DNA of 64,000 nt from Aphelocoma coerulescens (GCF_041296385.1 NC_091020.1:36929501-36993500); one strand, 5' to 3'. Numbered from the stretch's first letter, positions 1 through 12,120 are shown. The notes: generated from the letters alone by a model not told the origin. Made by a program: numbers and translations.

Positions 1-584
1 CTTTTTGTTCCTACATTTGGTGATGATGTTATTTAGGTTTTCTTTGGGAGGTTCGTTATATTTATTCCACAGTATTTAAAAATTAAAGAATACTTTTTAA
101 AAATCAGGAGTTGTCAAAACACTCAAGAAAATAATCTTCCTTGGAAACAAAGCTGCTTATGCTGTGATTTGCCTCCCATATTGACTCAGTCTGCTGAAAT
201 TAGTATTATTTAAAGGTGTCTTTCTAGGGTAGACTATAGGACAGAATTGAATTTACACCACCTGAGGGCACTGTAATACTATTTACTTTAACTTTCAAGG
301 AAAATACAAAAGGGTAGTGTTTGAAATGGTCCCCATTTTTCTTCCTCTTACTATTAATATTAACTTCTAGGACAAGCAAACCACTGAAATGAATCATAAT
401 CATTAATAAAGAAAAGATGTGTTGTTGAAGGCAGGTATCTTGGAAAGAAGGCTGTCCTTTTCTCGTGTCACTAAAAATTTTTCCTTGTGCCCACTTTAGA
501 ATGATGGTAATTTTAAATACAATGCTAATTTATTTTAAATTACGTGTTACTAGTGTGGCAGTGATTGCTGTATAAAATCGTGAA

Positions 585-660
585 ATTGTCTAGGTTGGCA
601 AAGACCTCCAAGGTCAGGGAGTCCAAGTGCTAACCAAACACCACTGCATTAGCCACTGAA
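585..660 (-). mobile_element. CR1 LINE fragment (short)
   Basis: The stretch reading as a lightly mutated 'ggttggaaaagacctccaag...gagtccaa' is the reverse complement of the CR1 3' end commonly seen in bird genomes. It is short and diverged, so its bounds are approximate. Confidence 0.4.
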
Positions 661-794
661 CTGTACTCCTGGGCTGCGGTTCTGGCTGTTTACTTTTGCT
701 GCCTCCGGTCTGTGTGCAGAAAAGTGCAGGGCTGATGCAAAAGCACCCAGTGATTATGCTGTGTTCATGTACTTACACTACTTGTACTACTTAG

Positions 795-912
795 CTAGAA
801 TCATAGAGTCACTGACTGGTTTGAATCGGAAGGGACCTTAAAGATCATTCAGTTCTAATGGCAGGGAGGGCTATGGGCACGGACACCTCCCACTAGACCC
901 GGTTGTTTGAAG
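795..912 (-). mobile_element. CR1 LINE 3' fragment, antisense
   Basis: Starts with 'aatcatagagtcactgactgg', followed by 'ggaagggaccttaaagatca' and 'gacacctcccactagacc'. This is the order expected for the reverse complement of an avian CR1 3' end. The element is 5'-truncated, as is usual for CR1. Confidence 0.7.
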
Positions 913-3543
913 AATAAAAAAAAGTGAGAAACAGGAGCAGTAAAAAGCTTCCTACATGGACACTCCTGATGTGGCTTGTTTTCCCTGTCTTGCCAGGTTT
1001 GCGTTCTCTCTCAGCTCTTTCTACGCTGCCATCTCTCTCTTTTCTTTCTTCTTTACTGTTTTTCCATCTGCTCTCTAGTAATTTGATTTCACCATCTTGT
1101 TCTTTTCTCTGCTAGTGCAGGAAGAGGGTCTCCAAGTATAATTCCAATAAGAAGGGCTCTGTGCAGGTCAGGAGCTTCTCTGCAGGAAGATGTGCTTCCA
1201 GAGCTTACAGCCTTTGGCAGTAGTCACTCCTTCCTTCTGACAAGGAAGTGGCTGAACTCTTCCAGTGTATATTCACTTGAAATCACATCCTGGAGCCTAT
1301 TTGTTGTTTTTATACAGCATGCGACGGAGTGAAACCTTCATGTCAGAAACTAGATAGGATTTATAATTTTGTTAGAATAATAACCAAGTGTGTTTCCACC
1401 AGAAAAATGACTCAAGACTGTACTTTTTTAGTTTGGTCATTTCAGCAATCTAGGAGTAAATTCAGGAATACTTTTATAGATAACACATTCTACAACGACA
1501 ATTCAACTGCAATAAATAATACTTCTAATTTGTGTATGCTAATTGGATTAACAATGGAATGATACTGTTTCTTTTGCAGTTGGAGGACAAGTGAATGAGC
1601 TCAACTGTGTTTTGCATAACAGGATTTCTTGGTACACACAATGGAAAACAGAAAGTTGTGTCAGATAAAGTAGTTCAAAAATACACTGGAATGACTCATT
1701 GAGGAATTATCGTGTATTAAAGAAAAATGAAAGTTAAAAAAAGGATTTTAACAGCTGTATTTAAAGACAACTCTACCTTTAAAACGCATGGTATGAACCC
1801 TGTATTAGGGATAGGAATAAATATGTAGTTATTTAAGAGATCTAAGCTCTTCCAATAAAGCAATTCCAATAAAACAGAAAAAGACAAGAATATCCTGTGT
1901 AACTAGTCCTGTTGGTTTGCATGTCTTAACTTGTCTTTATAGATACTTAAGTATCTTGAAACAGTGAGATGAGATTAATCTCTTGCAGATACTTTCCTTC
2001 CTTGAAATCTGATCACTCTAATACATTATTTTATTACATTAAGGTCATCGTAATAAATATATGTAATTTACGTTCCTGAAATCTGACTAGGAAGTTAGTT
2101 TTTGCGCTAGTGAGAGACTGAATTACTTTGGAGAGGACCTTTGGTATGTGAAACATGAACACTACAGGGAGAAGGAAGGCTGTACTTTGGTTTGAGGTCC
2201 TGCGGAAGCAGAGGCACAGAATTCTCCAGTGCTTGGGGATGCCACAACTGGAATGTGATTGCCTGTCCAGCCTTAGTTCCTCTTCAGAAATGCTGGTCTG
2301 TAGAGAACTCTAAATGCCAAAAAGCCGAGAAGATGATAAATAAGAGTGTTTTGAGGCTCTCTGTGCCATCTAAAAGTTGTGCATTTTATCTCAGGGGCCT
2401 GAGATGGAACTTAAAGGTGAGAACTCCCTTGGCATATGATTTGCTAATAGATCAGTTGCTTTAGGTTTTGGCTTTAGTTATTTAATATTTTGGTTTGAGG
2501 TTTGGACACTTTAGTTTTTATTTTTGTCTCAGTGTAGCTGAAAATCACATTATAGCACCATTTATGGGATTAAATATAGCTATTAACTAGTGATACGCTT
2601 ACCTGTAAAAATCACAGGGAAAATGTGGAGGGAATGTTATCACAAAAACATGGCAAGAACCAAATTTTAAGATCTTGTTACAGTGGAGCAACAGCCAGAG
2701 TCATTCTTCCATGCTTGCTAAACATGAAACCTCAGCTTTCCATGAGCAGATGCTTGTTGATATAGTCGCAGGTATTGATACAAATGAGAGATCCAAACCT
2801 TTACACAGAACTCTAGAGAATGGTAGCTGAGAAGAGGAAATACGAAGGTAAAGATGCAGTGATATAAGGGTCCTGCATCCTTTAATCTTAATTCTCAGCT
2901 CCAAAAAAGATTTAGGATATGTTCTGTGTTTCACAGCAAGTGTTTATTGAATGAAATAGATATTTAGGCAGTTTTATTTCTAGCAGATTTTTTCATATAT
3001 AGTAGCAAACACTTTCCAGTGATACTGTATCAGCATGGAATGTAACTTTTTTTCCATATGTACACTCTGTATGTAAAATCATGAGGCTTAACTTTACTTT
3101 CACGCATTCTGATGTGCACTTTCTATCCTCTCACATGCCAAATGACCAATACCTCTGGGGTTTTTTTTCTTTCACTAATTTTTGCTTATTTGACATCCAA
3201 TTTGCCAAATGAATTATGACAGTAATCCTTTCTTCTGTGCTGTTGCTTCACCTTACTCCACACTATGTATTCAGGTTTTCTGGGGTTATTCTTCTTCCCC
3301 ACTGCCCCGTGTTTTGATAATGAAAGATTGGATTTATTTATACTGGTTAAAATAATTCTGAATGGTTTTGCATTCATTTTAGCTCAGATAAACTGAATTG
3401 CAAAAATTAAATATATCTTGTAACCACTTATGCAGAATGTGAGGACTTTTTATTGGTTGATTATATAGAAAAGCTCTGTATGAACTCACATTCTGAAGGA
3501 ACAAAATTACTAACAAAATCTGTCATTGGAACAGGGGTTAAGA

Positions 3544-3605
3544 GACTAAGAAGCAGTAGCTACAAGAAGATATATAAAGGACTAAGAAGCGGTAGTTATA
3601 AGAAC
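3544..3605. repeat. Imperfect tandem duplication, 36-bp period
   Basis: 'gactaagaagc' occurs at 3544 and again at 3580, with similar following sequence (agtagctacaagaa versus ggtagttataagaa). A local slippage duplication in non-coding DNA. Confidence 0.7.
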
Positions 3606-6600
3606 TCATGGAAAGAAGGGTTCAAAAGGACCTTCTCAAAGGGAGAATAGATTGTGGAAATACTTTATAGTTGTGTCTTTCCAAACACAAACATTTAGAA
3701 AAGGTCTACTTCAATAGGAAAGATAATTACAATGGCAAATTAGACATCTCTAAACGTGACAAAGGCAAAAAACATCATGCATTTTGAAGATGAAAAGCTT
3801 TTTTTCTGTAAAGACAATATTTCTCTTGAAGTACATACATCCTAATTTATTCACAAAATAGTCAGGCAAAAGGAGATGGGCTTAGTGCTTGCCTGTTAGT
3901 GCAGTTAATGTAGAAGAGGAAATATCTTACTAAGTGTATGCGTGCCTACCCAGCAGAATGGAGGGGAGAACCCTGTGCTATCAAAGGTTCCTCTCATCAA
4001 GGGTTGCAGCCTGCCTGTCTACCCAGGCCGGTTCCTAGCCAGAAGTCCCATGACCATGTTAATGCTAAATCAGGTCAGTGAGAGCTGCTTGCTAGTCAAT
4101 TATCAAGTTGCATAATGTGGTGACTTTTTTCCATGTGTAAAGAAGCTTACTTTGTGCTGGATCTCAGTCTTACCCTGGCTGTTCTGACTCTTCAGCCTAT
4201 GCTTTTTGCCCTTCCCTATGATTATATAGCAAAATTATGTACTGGGGTGTAATACTTCTGTTAGAGAAGTCAACAAGAAGATCAGGACAGTTATCTTTGT
4301 TCATTGCCTTTCACTATGGCAAATTCATTGTCAGTCCACCCTGCATCCTTGCATGAGAAAGCCTCATCTCCTCTCTCAACACTCCTTTGCTTTTCTTTCC
4401 AAAGCACTGAGTAACACAGGTGTTGTGGGATTTCACACACAGGATGTCTCAGGCAGTCTAAGTTTATCTGCAAGATTTCTGCCTATGCTCTGAAGCAGTC
4501 TGTGCAATTCTTGCTGTTTTGACTCCAAAGGACTGCTTAGCAAATTTCTGTCTACAGTTTCACAGTACCTGGCTCTCCAGGCTGGTGACCAGCTGTGTGA
4601 ACCTCTGGCAGTCCCTCCCCAAGCTGCATCCTTCTGACCACCTGCTGGGCCAGAAGTGAGCATTGCAACTGCAGTGCTCCCACAGCATGGGAAAAAAGCG
4701 GTGGCACTGGTCCTTCCGTGTATCCTTACCAATTCCCTTCATCTCATTTTTGCCCTGCTTTAATGGGACTCAGTTTTGTGATAGAATTTAATGGCATTTG
4801 GATCAGTATAAGCCTTCATTTAGGCTGCAAGATATGCTAACTTTTAATTTAGGGCTGCAATAGATACCATCATTTTAAAAAGTTAACCCTGAACAATCTG
4901 AAGCATACAGGAACATATATCTGGGACATTTGTGCTAGGAATAAGAGGGTCACTGAATTGAGAAGTGATTGTCTTTTTCGTGGACCTTTGTGTATGGAAA
5001 AATGACATATGGCTTGGTTTATACAGGACCTAAAACTCTCTTAAAGTAGTATCTCAGAAGATTTTACTTTCTTTTCATAAATTCTCAGTGATAAATGTTC
5101 TATTTCAGTACAAATACAAAAAAAATTTATTAGGTAAAACCTAATTCAGATGGACAAGAGAGTACATAAAATATGCTATGCCATCAGAAAACTCCAATCA
5201 CAGGCAATTATAACTCCATTGATGCTGGAGTAAACAAGATATGTGGATGATAACTTCTGGTGCATCTCAAAAGGAAGTGCCCTGGAAATATTTCCATGTT
5301 CATGAAAACATCTGCAAGTGTATTTAGTTTGCAGAAATGGAATTTATATTCAGATCAGCCCTAACTGGGGAAACCATCTGCAAAGAGATTGCAATTAATT
5401 ATTTACTGTTAGGGCAGGAGAAATAGAAAAGCCCCTTTAATTTTTCACATTTCAGACTGATTTTTCAAAGTGAGCAGGAAGAGATAGGAATGTTTTATGT
5501 AGGCTCTTGAATACTCTTAATAATATCCAAAATTACTATTTAGAGCAGAAGCACGTATTAAGTCATGTAGGATCAAGTCAGGGTCAGCTCTTGAAATCCA
5601 TATTTGCAATTAACTTTCAGTAATGCTTCAGTTCTTACTGTTCCGTTAAATTCCATCAATTTAATCAGAGGTTGGATAACATGTTTAAGCAATGAACTGA
5701 CAAATTCTGCCAGCAAAATATTACAGCACATACAGGTCTTCATGTCAGCAATGTGCAGTCAAATCTTTTTACCAGCTACCTGGGCTACAAGAGTTGTTTT
5801 GGGTAAAGATAGATTCAGCTGTCAGTATGAAGCAAAAAGCTTGACTGCTTTTGTTTCTGTTGATGCTGAATTTCAGTTGTTAATATTGTAATTATATTCA
5901 GTAGGCTTTCAGAATATTTTTCAATCATCAGCTGATCTAAGAAAGCAAGACTACTTCTCAGAAGCTGAGCTAAAACTAATGCATTTGGGGACTAGAAATT
6001 AGCAGCAGAACTTCACTAAATATGACATGTATATAATGAGACCCCTGTGTGTATTGTACATATCACTGCAGCCAGATGTAGGTTATCTTTACCATCAGTC
6101 ATTATAAAGGCCTCTGGACAAGCGAAATATTTAGAACATTTATTTTCATTTCTGGATTATCTGATACTCAGGTTGATTAAGAAAAAAATAACTGCTTTGC
6201 AAAGAGACAGTGAGATCTAATCTTGTGCAGCTAGAGGAAAGGAGTCCCTGGGTCTGGTTTTTGCTCCCTACTGATTCCATGTGTTGTCTTATCTGTTGGT
6301 TTCTCTAGGTCTGTACAAGAAAATTCATCCACAGAGAATTCTTTGGAACCCACCCGATGAGACAGGTCAGTATAATATCAAATGTCACATTATTTTGATT
6401 TCAACATTTACAGTTCCTTTTCCCAAATTCCTGCAAGCTCTCTGGCTCACGGCAGACATCTCCCTCTCACCAGCCTTTCTTTGCCACCACACAGAAAGAG
6501 TCTGGTGTCCCACTCACTGGCCAAAATCTCTCTGTGACAAGAGCTGTGCTGAGCATGGCGTGAAGCAACAGAAGCCCAGGACACGGTGCATGTATTCGCA

Positions 6601-7442
6601 TCAGATCATCCCCTCAGAAGTACTTACCTTTCAGCCCTTGGGGATTACTGCAAGGGAGAAGGTAAGCAGATACACAGTGAAATTTTGGGTGGGTTTCATC
6701 ACTTTTGCCCAGTCATGCTTCAATTCTGCCCAAGAAAATGAAGGCTGCAGTAGGTCAGATGTGTGAGGTAGTGATGAGCAGAGGCTTCTTGGTTTGCATG
6801 TGCGACACGTTTATCAACAAACTTTCAGTATATGGAAATTCAGGAAAAGGAATATGGCATTAATAGAAAACAAGACTTTAATAAAAGGAGCTAAAACTCT
6901 TGTGATGCATTGCTGGGGAACACCTGTCTCCTTAAAGGAAGGCTACAAACCTGAGATACTCCTTTTCTTCCTGTGCTCGTAAGACAATGCTTTGTTTTTC
7001 TAATTTTGCCTTATATTGATTTCAGAAAAAAATTTTCACAACAAAAATATAAAAATCCATGTCTTTAATATTTGGACCTAAAGGAAGAAAAAAGGCCTGC
7101 AGTGCAAGGTGGTGGCAAATGTGGGCCAAGTAGCAAATGCAAACCCCTGCTGCTGCAAGAAGTGCAACTGCTGTAAGGTGTAACAAGAGAGCATGTTGCA
7201 GAGAAGCACTGACAGTGATTAAGATGACCTGCTGAAGAAGAAAAACAAACAAAATGAGCAACCAAGACAGTATAGGAATATTTTTAAAGGATTCTTAACA
7301 AAGAGGAAACACAAGATAAAGAAAAGAAAATTAATTTAAACTCTAACTAGAATAGTAACTTATACAACCAACCTTAGAAATACGATAACATAGAACAACG
7401 AGAAAATAGCTGGTAACAATAGTTAGCCATTGTTTTAAGGAG

Positions 7443-7567
7443 TTCACTCTGCAGTGCTAAACTTTCCTCCAACTGAAACATTTTTTCCTCGATTATTATT
7501 GGAAAGCAGAAGGAGGGGGAGTTTGCTCACACTTTTGTTAGAGCAAAACATCTTTTAATCCTGAATG
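7443..7567 (+). repeat. Upstream copy of a duplicated promoter-like element
   Basis: About 125 bp beginning 'ttcactctgcag' and ending 'ttttaatcctgaatg' is nearly identical to 9150-9277, immediately upstream of VA opsin exon 1. Both copies keep an inverted CCAAT-like 'attattgg', a purine block (agaaggagggggag) and TAATCC (7556-7561 here), the core recognised by OTX/CRX homeodomain factors. No opsin exon follows this copy. That it is regulatory is inference. Confidence 0.75.
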
Positions 7568-9149
7568 TACAATCAATAGATTTGTACTATAGACAAGTCC
7601 AGATACTACCTTCCCTGTCGTATGCTAAATTCAGAGTCCTGGTTTCATTACAAAACCCACAAGAATTTAAAATCGCACATAATTTCTAACAAAGTAATAT
7701 TCAGACATAATTTTAAAGCTGTGGCCCAGATCTTCTACTGTAGCATGCAGGGAGTGGAACTGTGCTGAACCATGTCATGCAAGGACTGTCTGGAGGCATT
7801 TTAATGTTGCTCTGTGTTGATCTTTCTTTTATTAATGACACTTGGAATTTTTTTATATTCCTGCTGAATAAGTATAGTTTTGTGAGTAATTTTGTTGCTC
7901 GATTTGAACTGTTTAAGCAATATTTCTTTCCTTTTCAGTTACCAACCATTTAAAAATATCTTTGGTATTTTGTTTATGGTAAATAGGAAACTTTTTTTCA
8001 GTTCAAAATTTTCTGGTGCATAGCTTTTTCTGCCAGTATCCAGAAGCCCTTATGATTCTGTTCCTGCATGCCAAAAGGTTTTAGCCTGCGTTAACAAGAT
8101 ATTTCATGTACAAACCAAAACAAATCTGAAGTCAGGAGACTGTATGGACAGCAGTGTTACTCATTCCTACTCTAACTGGTCATTTATTCATTTATTCGTG
8201 TGTTGTATGTGCTGTGTGTTCAGAGTGTGAACTCTCCAAGACAATAACTGGATTGCTTTTGGTTTTTTGATTCTGGTTAAAACTGAGGATCTGCTTAATG
8301 ATTACAGTCCCAGGAATTATCTCACAACACAGTAGGATGATTTCCATTTTTTTGAGGTATCCTTCTTAATTTGTGGAATAATTACTGGCAGTCCTGTAAA
8401 ACAGGAGTACTGCAATACCTATCACAGTGTTATGCATAGTGAGGATGCAGAGATTACTGTGCTACTTATCTTCGGAAATAGAAACAAGTAACCCTAACTA
8501 CTGATAACTATCAGAGTTAGATATATTCAGTCATTTTTATCAGAAATATATGACTTAATTTTCCTGGTGTCTGTTGTCAAGTTGTATTTCTTTTACTGTA
8601 TTTACAAATGCTATCTTTAAAATATTGTTTTGCTTCTTTTAGGTTTTAGTGCTAAAACTGCAGTTAGAATCATTATGCCTTCTTCAGGAATGACATTCAT
8701 ACTGTCTCAATAAAAACTGAAATTCCACGGAATAACAGAGAAAACTTACTTAATTTGGAGCCTTAAGCCAGCCTGAGATGCAGGCAGAGTTTTGTAGTGC
8801 AGTCTCATCCATTTTCCCCATTAATCTCTCCAGCGCTGCTGTCTTTCAAGAAAACATTCAGCTGGGAGCCTCCCCCTTGCTGCACTCTCATCATCACCGG
8901 GCATGGGGGAGATCGCACAACCCTTGCACTGACCAAAAAAAAAAAAAAAACAGCTGCATCTTGAAAGTGTGGGAGGCTTGGGGTATTTCAGCACTGCTGG
9001 CTCCTGCAGGAGGAGGAAACCTGCAGCTTCCACAGCTGGGTTCTACTACAGATAAAGGCACAGCTGCAGTGGGAGAGAGGCAGGAGATGATGGACAGAGA
9101 GGGGCACAAGTTGCTCTAAAAGATATTCTTGCTAATCCCTGTTCCTACA
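7568..9149. other. Spacer between the two promoter-like copies
   Basis: AT-rich spacer with no recognisable exon. It contains a run of about 16 A at 8936-8950. The region from about 8755 to 9115 is more GC-rich than its surroundings but shows no coding pattern or repeat that I recognise. Confidence 0.5.
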
Positions 9150-9277
9150 TTCACTCTGCAGCACTAAACTTTCCTCCAACTGAAACATTTTTCCTCAGTT
9201 ATTATTGGAAAGCAGAAGGAGGGGGAGTCTGCTCACACTTTTGTTGGAGACAGCAAACATCTCTTTTAATCCTGAAT
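9150..9277 (+). promoter_or_regulatory. Putative VA opsin proximal promoter / 5' UTR element
   Basis: Second copy of the 125-bp repeat, ending about 64 bp before the ATG at 9341. It carries inverted CCAAT ('attattgg'), the purine block and TAATCC at 9267-9272. TAATCC is the core site of OTX2/CRX, which drive many photoreceptor genes. The promoter role rests on position and motif alone. The transcription start is not determined. Confidence 0.5.
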
Positions 9278-9340
9278 ATTATTTACAGATCTGAAACTAA
9301 ACTTCAATATTATATGATATTATTTTTGCTGAGTGAAGTA

Positions 9341-9701
9341 ATGGATGCATTCAGAGCATTTGAAAATGAGTCGTTTTTGTCCAGTTACTCTGTTCCTGAC
9401 AGATTGGATCCCTTCCGTCATCCCTTGGACTCCATCCAGCCCTGGCAATTCAGGCTTCTGGCAGCAGTAATGTTGGTCGTGACCTCCCTGTCACTTGCTG
9501 AGAACCTGGCTGTAATCCTGGTAACTTTTAAGTTCAAGCAATTGAGACAACCTGTCAATTATATTATAGTCAATTTGTCTGTGGCTGATTTCCTGGTCTC
9601 ACTGATTGGTGGTACCATCAGCTTTTTAACAAATCTGAAAGGTTATTTTTATATGGGATACTGGGCTTGTGTACTGGAAGGATTTGCTGTCACATTTTTT
9701 G
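9341..9701 (+). CDS. valop: VA opsin exon 1 (N terminus to helix 3)
   Basis: 120 codons plus one base, then the donor G|GTAAGC. I chose the ATG at 9341 (G at -3 and G at +4) because VA opsins start with M-D; an in-frame ATG at 9314 would add nine residues. It contains an N-glycosylation sequon N-E-S near residue 10, helix 1 with A-E-N-L-A (Asn 1.50), helix 2 with L-S-V-A-D-F (Asp 2.50), and C-V-L-E-G-F with the disulfide Cys and counterion Glu. No lesion is seen. Confidence 0.93.
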
Positions 9702-11185
9702 GTAAGCTTGATTTTGTTTGTGGTTGCATGTTTTTTCCTTCAACTTCCTTCCCTGTATTCCACTGCAGTTTCCTAAGTCACTGACTTTGCATGCCTTTGA
9801 ATTCACTGGTATTTTCCCCAGTTACATATATTCTGTAGTGGAGAGGGAGAAACCTATCTCTCTATCCCCACCATATACATGGCCTGTTGCATGTGTACTG
9901 ATAATACGATATGTTTCATAGAATGAGGAAAAGCTTGCCAATAGAATAGCAGTGTTGTGGAGCTTATGTTAAAACAATTTCAGGAAAAAAATCATTATGC
10001 ACAGCTATTTTCAATATTTGTAGTTAGGTGTGCATATATGGATAAATAAGAGAGAGAGAAAAAGAGTGAATGGCTGCCCATAAACTCTGGAAAACCTCAG
10101 GGCACAGAACATCTCATGTTCTCTACCCTGCAGGGGTTCTGGGGAGCAGGGACACACCTATAACAGTCAGTCCACACAATTACATCTCTTTGTGATTTTT
10201 TTTTCATGGCTTTGTTCACTTACTACAAAAAAATATCAGAAGTAGTAAGAGGAAAAATCCTCACCACATAGAACCCTGTGTAAATACATCTCTACAGAAT
10301 AAATGGGGTTTTAGTTTAAAATGGGACATCTACTTACTTGAGACAGACACTCACTCCTGCATCCTGTCCCTGCTTCTGAAGCTACATAAAGACAGCCAGT
10401 AATGCTTGTCCCTGTTCTAAATCACACACAGTGCTGAGCCTCAGCCTGAAAAGGAGTCCCACAGCTGCTCTCTGCCTGTTTAAGCTAGTCAGAGGGTATG
10501 TCTGTGAGGAACAATTCTTCTGCATCAGTTTGTGGCATGTAAGTCGTGTCCTATGGAGAAATATCAGGCTATTTCAAGATTTTGGTGTCCCACCAGGTAA
10601 TATGTGCCTAAATTGATAATGTGATGTTGTGGGCAGCTGTCTGCAGGTTTGAGTTTTATGATAGTCTGAAATAATTTTTGCAAAGATAGTGTTTTGAAGA
10701 TTTTAGTTAGTTAATTTGGATGCTACACATAATTTGCAGCTTTTCAGAGTAGAACCAAATGAAAAGACTAAGTCATAATCACTTAACTGCTCTGATCAGC
10801 TGCTTGATTTTGTAGCCCTTATAACTGTAGACTGGAAAACTGGAAAAATGTGAAATTCTTATGCTCTTCATTAATATTAGAATAATGCACATAAATTTGC
10901 CATCCTTTCATAAATTGTTGATAGAAAAGGTGTTTGATGTTGTGGGTAGTCAAAGAGTGTAACTGGTTGCCCTGAGTGGTTGTGGAGTCTCCGTCTCCAA
11001 AGATACTCAAAACCCAACTGGACTTGGTCCTGAATAACCTACTATATGGACAGTGCATGAGGGGGAATGATGACCTCCACAGACGCCTTTCAAACCAAAC
11101 AGTTCAGGGATTCTGTAATTTGGGATGGTGTTTGCTTTTCAGTGATCTACCCAAATTTGATGCTGACTGTTTTCTCTTGCTACAG
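9702..11185 (+). other. VA opsin intron 1
   Basis: GT...AG intron of 1,484 bp. The 3' end is tttctcttgctacag. A sense CR1 fragment (about 10940-11127) ends roughly 60 bp before the acceptor. No other feature recognised. Confidence 0.8.
10940..11127 (+). mobile_element. CR1 LINE 3' fragment in VA opsin intron 1
   Basis: Contains 'ggttgccctgagtggttgtgg', 'gatactcaaaacccaactgga' and 'ggtcctgaataacct', the CR1 3' order in sense orientation, diverged. It lies close to the exon 2 acceptor. Confidence 0.7.
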
Positions 11186-11396
11186 GCATTGTAGCTCTCT
11201 GGTCTCTTGCTCTGTTGGCTTTTGAGCGCTACATTGTGATCTGCCGCCCGCTGAGAAATATGCGCTTGAGGGGGAAGCATGCAGCTCTAGGTATTGTCTT
11301 TGTGTGGACTTTTTCCTTCATTTGGATCATTCCACCAACAACTGGTTGGAGCAGTTACACGACCAGTAAGATTGGAACTACTTGTGAGCCTAACTG
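11186..11396 (+). CDS. valop: VA opsin exon 2 (helix 3 end to extracellular loop 2)
   Basis: The acceptor tacag gives G|GC ATT GTA (G-I-V) in phase with exon 1. It encodes L-A-F-E-R-Y-I-V-I-C-R-P (E/DRY site), R-L-R-G-K-H-A-A-L-G, helix 4 with WTFSFIWIIPP, and IGTTCEPN with the conserved loop Cys. The donor TG|GTAAGG splits the Trp codon (phase 2). By alignment to rhodopsin, position 181 is Ser rather than Glu. Confidence 0.95.
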
Positions 11397-12005
11397 GTAA
11401 GGCCACTCTCTCAGAGTATGGTAAAAAAACGAAACTTGCACCTCAGGATGTCTCAGGGCCAGAAATTTAAATAAAAGGTTTAAAGATGACATAAATCTCT
11501 GAAAAAAAACCAGATGTAAAGAAAGTTGTAAGAAAATTGATCAAAATTTTCCAAGAGTGGTTTTTAAAACAAAAATTTCTAAAGGGTGGAGCCTCCATCT
11601 CTAATGAAAATAATCACCCTATACCTTGTGATTTTTGTCTGGAGTCAAAGGACAAAGAGACAGATTTTTTCAGAAGACTGGACAAAGCTCTGAGCAAGCT
11701 GGTCTGACGCCATAGCTGGCTCTACTTGGAGCAGGAGGTTGGACTACGTGTCCCTTCCCACCTGATTGGCCCCACTGTTCTATCGTACTGTATCTATGGT
11801 CATAGGATTCTCTCCTAGCCCCTGGGCAGGGAAATGGCCCAGTGCTCCATCTGGTGATATGACTAGAGCTGTAAAGGGGCACACTGAACAAAAACATTTG
11901 ACAAAAATACTAATGACATCTTTGAAAAGCAGAATTAGTATTTCAAGAAAATAGTAAAAACACGTATTAGTAATACATACACAAGGTATTTTGTATTTTA
12001 TACAG
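11397..12005 (+). other. VA opsin intron 2
   Basis: 609-bp GT-AG intron ending ttgtattttatacag. It contains a diverged sense CR1 3' end at about 11685-11800. Confidence 0.75.
11685..11800 (+). mobile_element. CR1 LINE 3' tail (diverged)
   Basis: 'gagcaagctggtctgacgcc' then 'ggaggttggactacgtgtcc', 'cttcccacctgattg' and an 'actgttctatcg' tail resemble the last 110 bp of avian CR1. Diverged, bounds approximate. Confidence 0.5.
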
Positions 12006-12120
12006 GTACTCAGGAGCCTATGCTGACCGTACATACATTATTGCGTGATTTTTTAAATTGTGCAGTTTGCATCACTTATCAGTACATCTCATTAGTCAAA
12101 CATCCTGTAAATGAAAGAAT
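12006..12120 (+). pseudogene. valop: VA opsin exon 3 relic (loop 2 to helix 5) with two stops
   Basis: The acceptor tatttta-tacag is intact and restores the split Trp. The next 13 codons, Y-S-G-A-Y-A-D-R-T-Y-I-I-A, match VA opsin. Then comes TGA (12046-12048), followed by F-F-K-L-C-S-L-H-H-L-S-V-H-L-I-S, which still resembles helix 5 but with His where the conserved Pro 5.50 should be. The sequence then degrades through a second TGA (12112-12114). The expected donor position reads aat|gtctat, a poor splice site. The total, one base plus 38 codons, is close to the usual 39. I found no better exon 3 between 11397 and 15309. Confidence 0.75.

Larger units (their letters stand above)
1..7442. other. 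Upstream intergenic flank of VA opsin
   Basis: AT-rich sequence with no exon that I can assign to a known gene. It holds two minus-strand CR1 scraps (about 585-660 and 795-912) and a small imperfect tandem duplication near 3544-3605. The longest open frame (6281-6766, +) has no recognisable protein features. Nothing else here stands out by eye. Confidence 0.6.

Noticed and set aside
3453..3650. 65-codon Lys/Ser-rich open frame
   Set aside because: It is produced by a small tandem duplication and has no splice or homology support.
9314..9340. Upstream in-frame ATG extending VA opsin by nine residues
   Set aside because: The family starts at M-D and the ATG at 9341 has the better context. The extension is not opsin-like.
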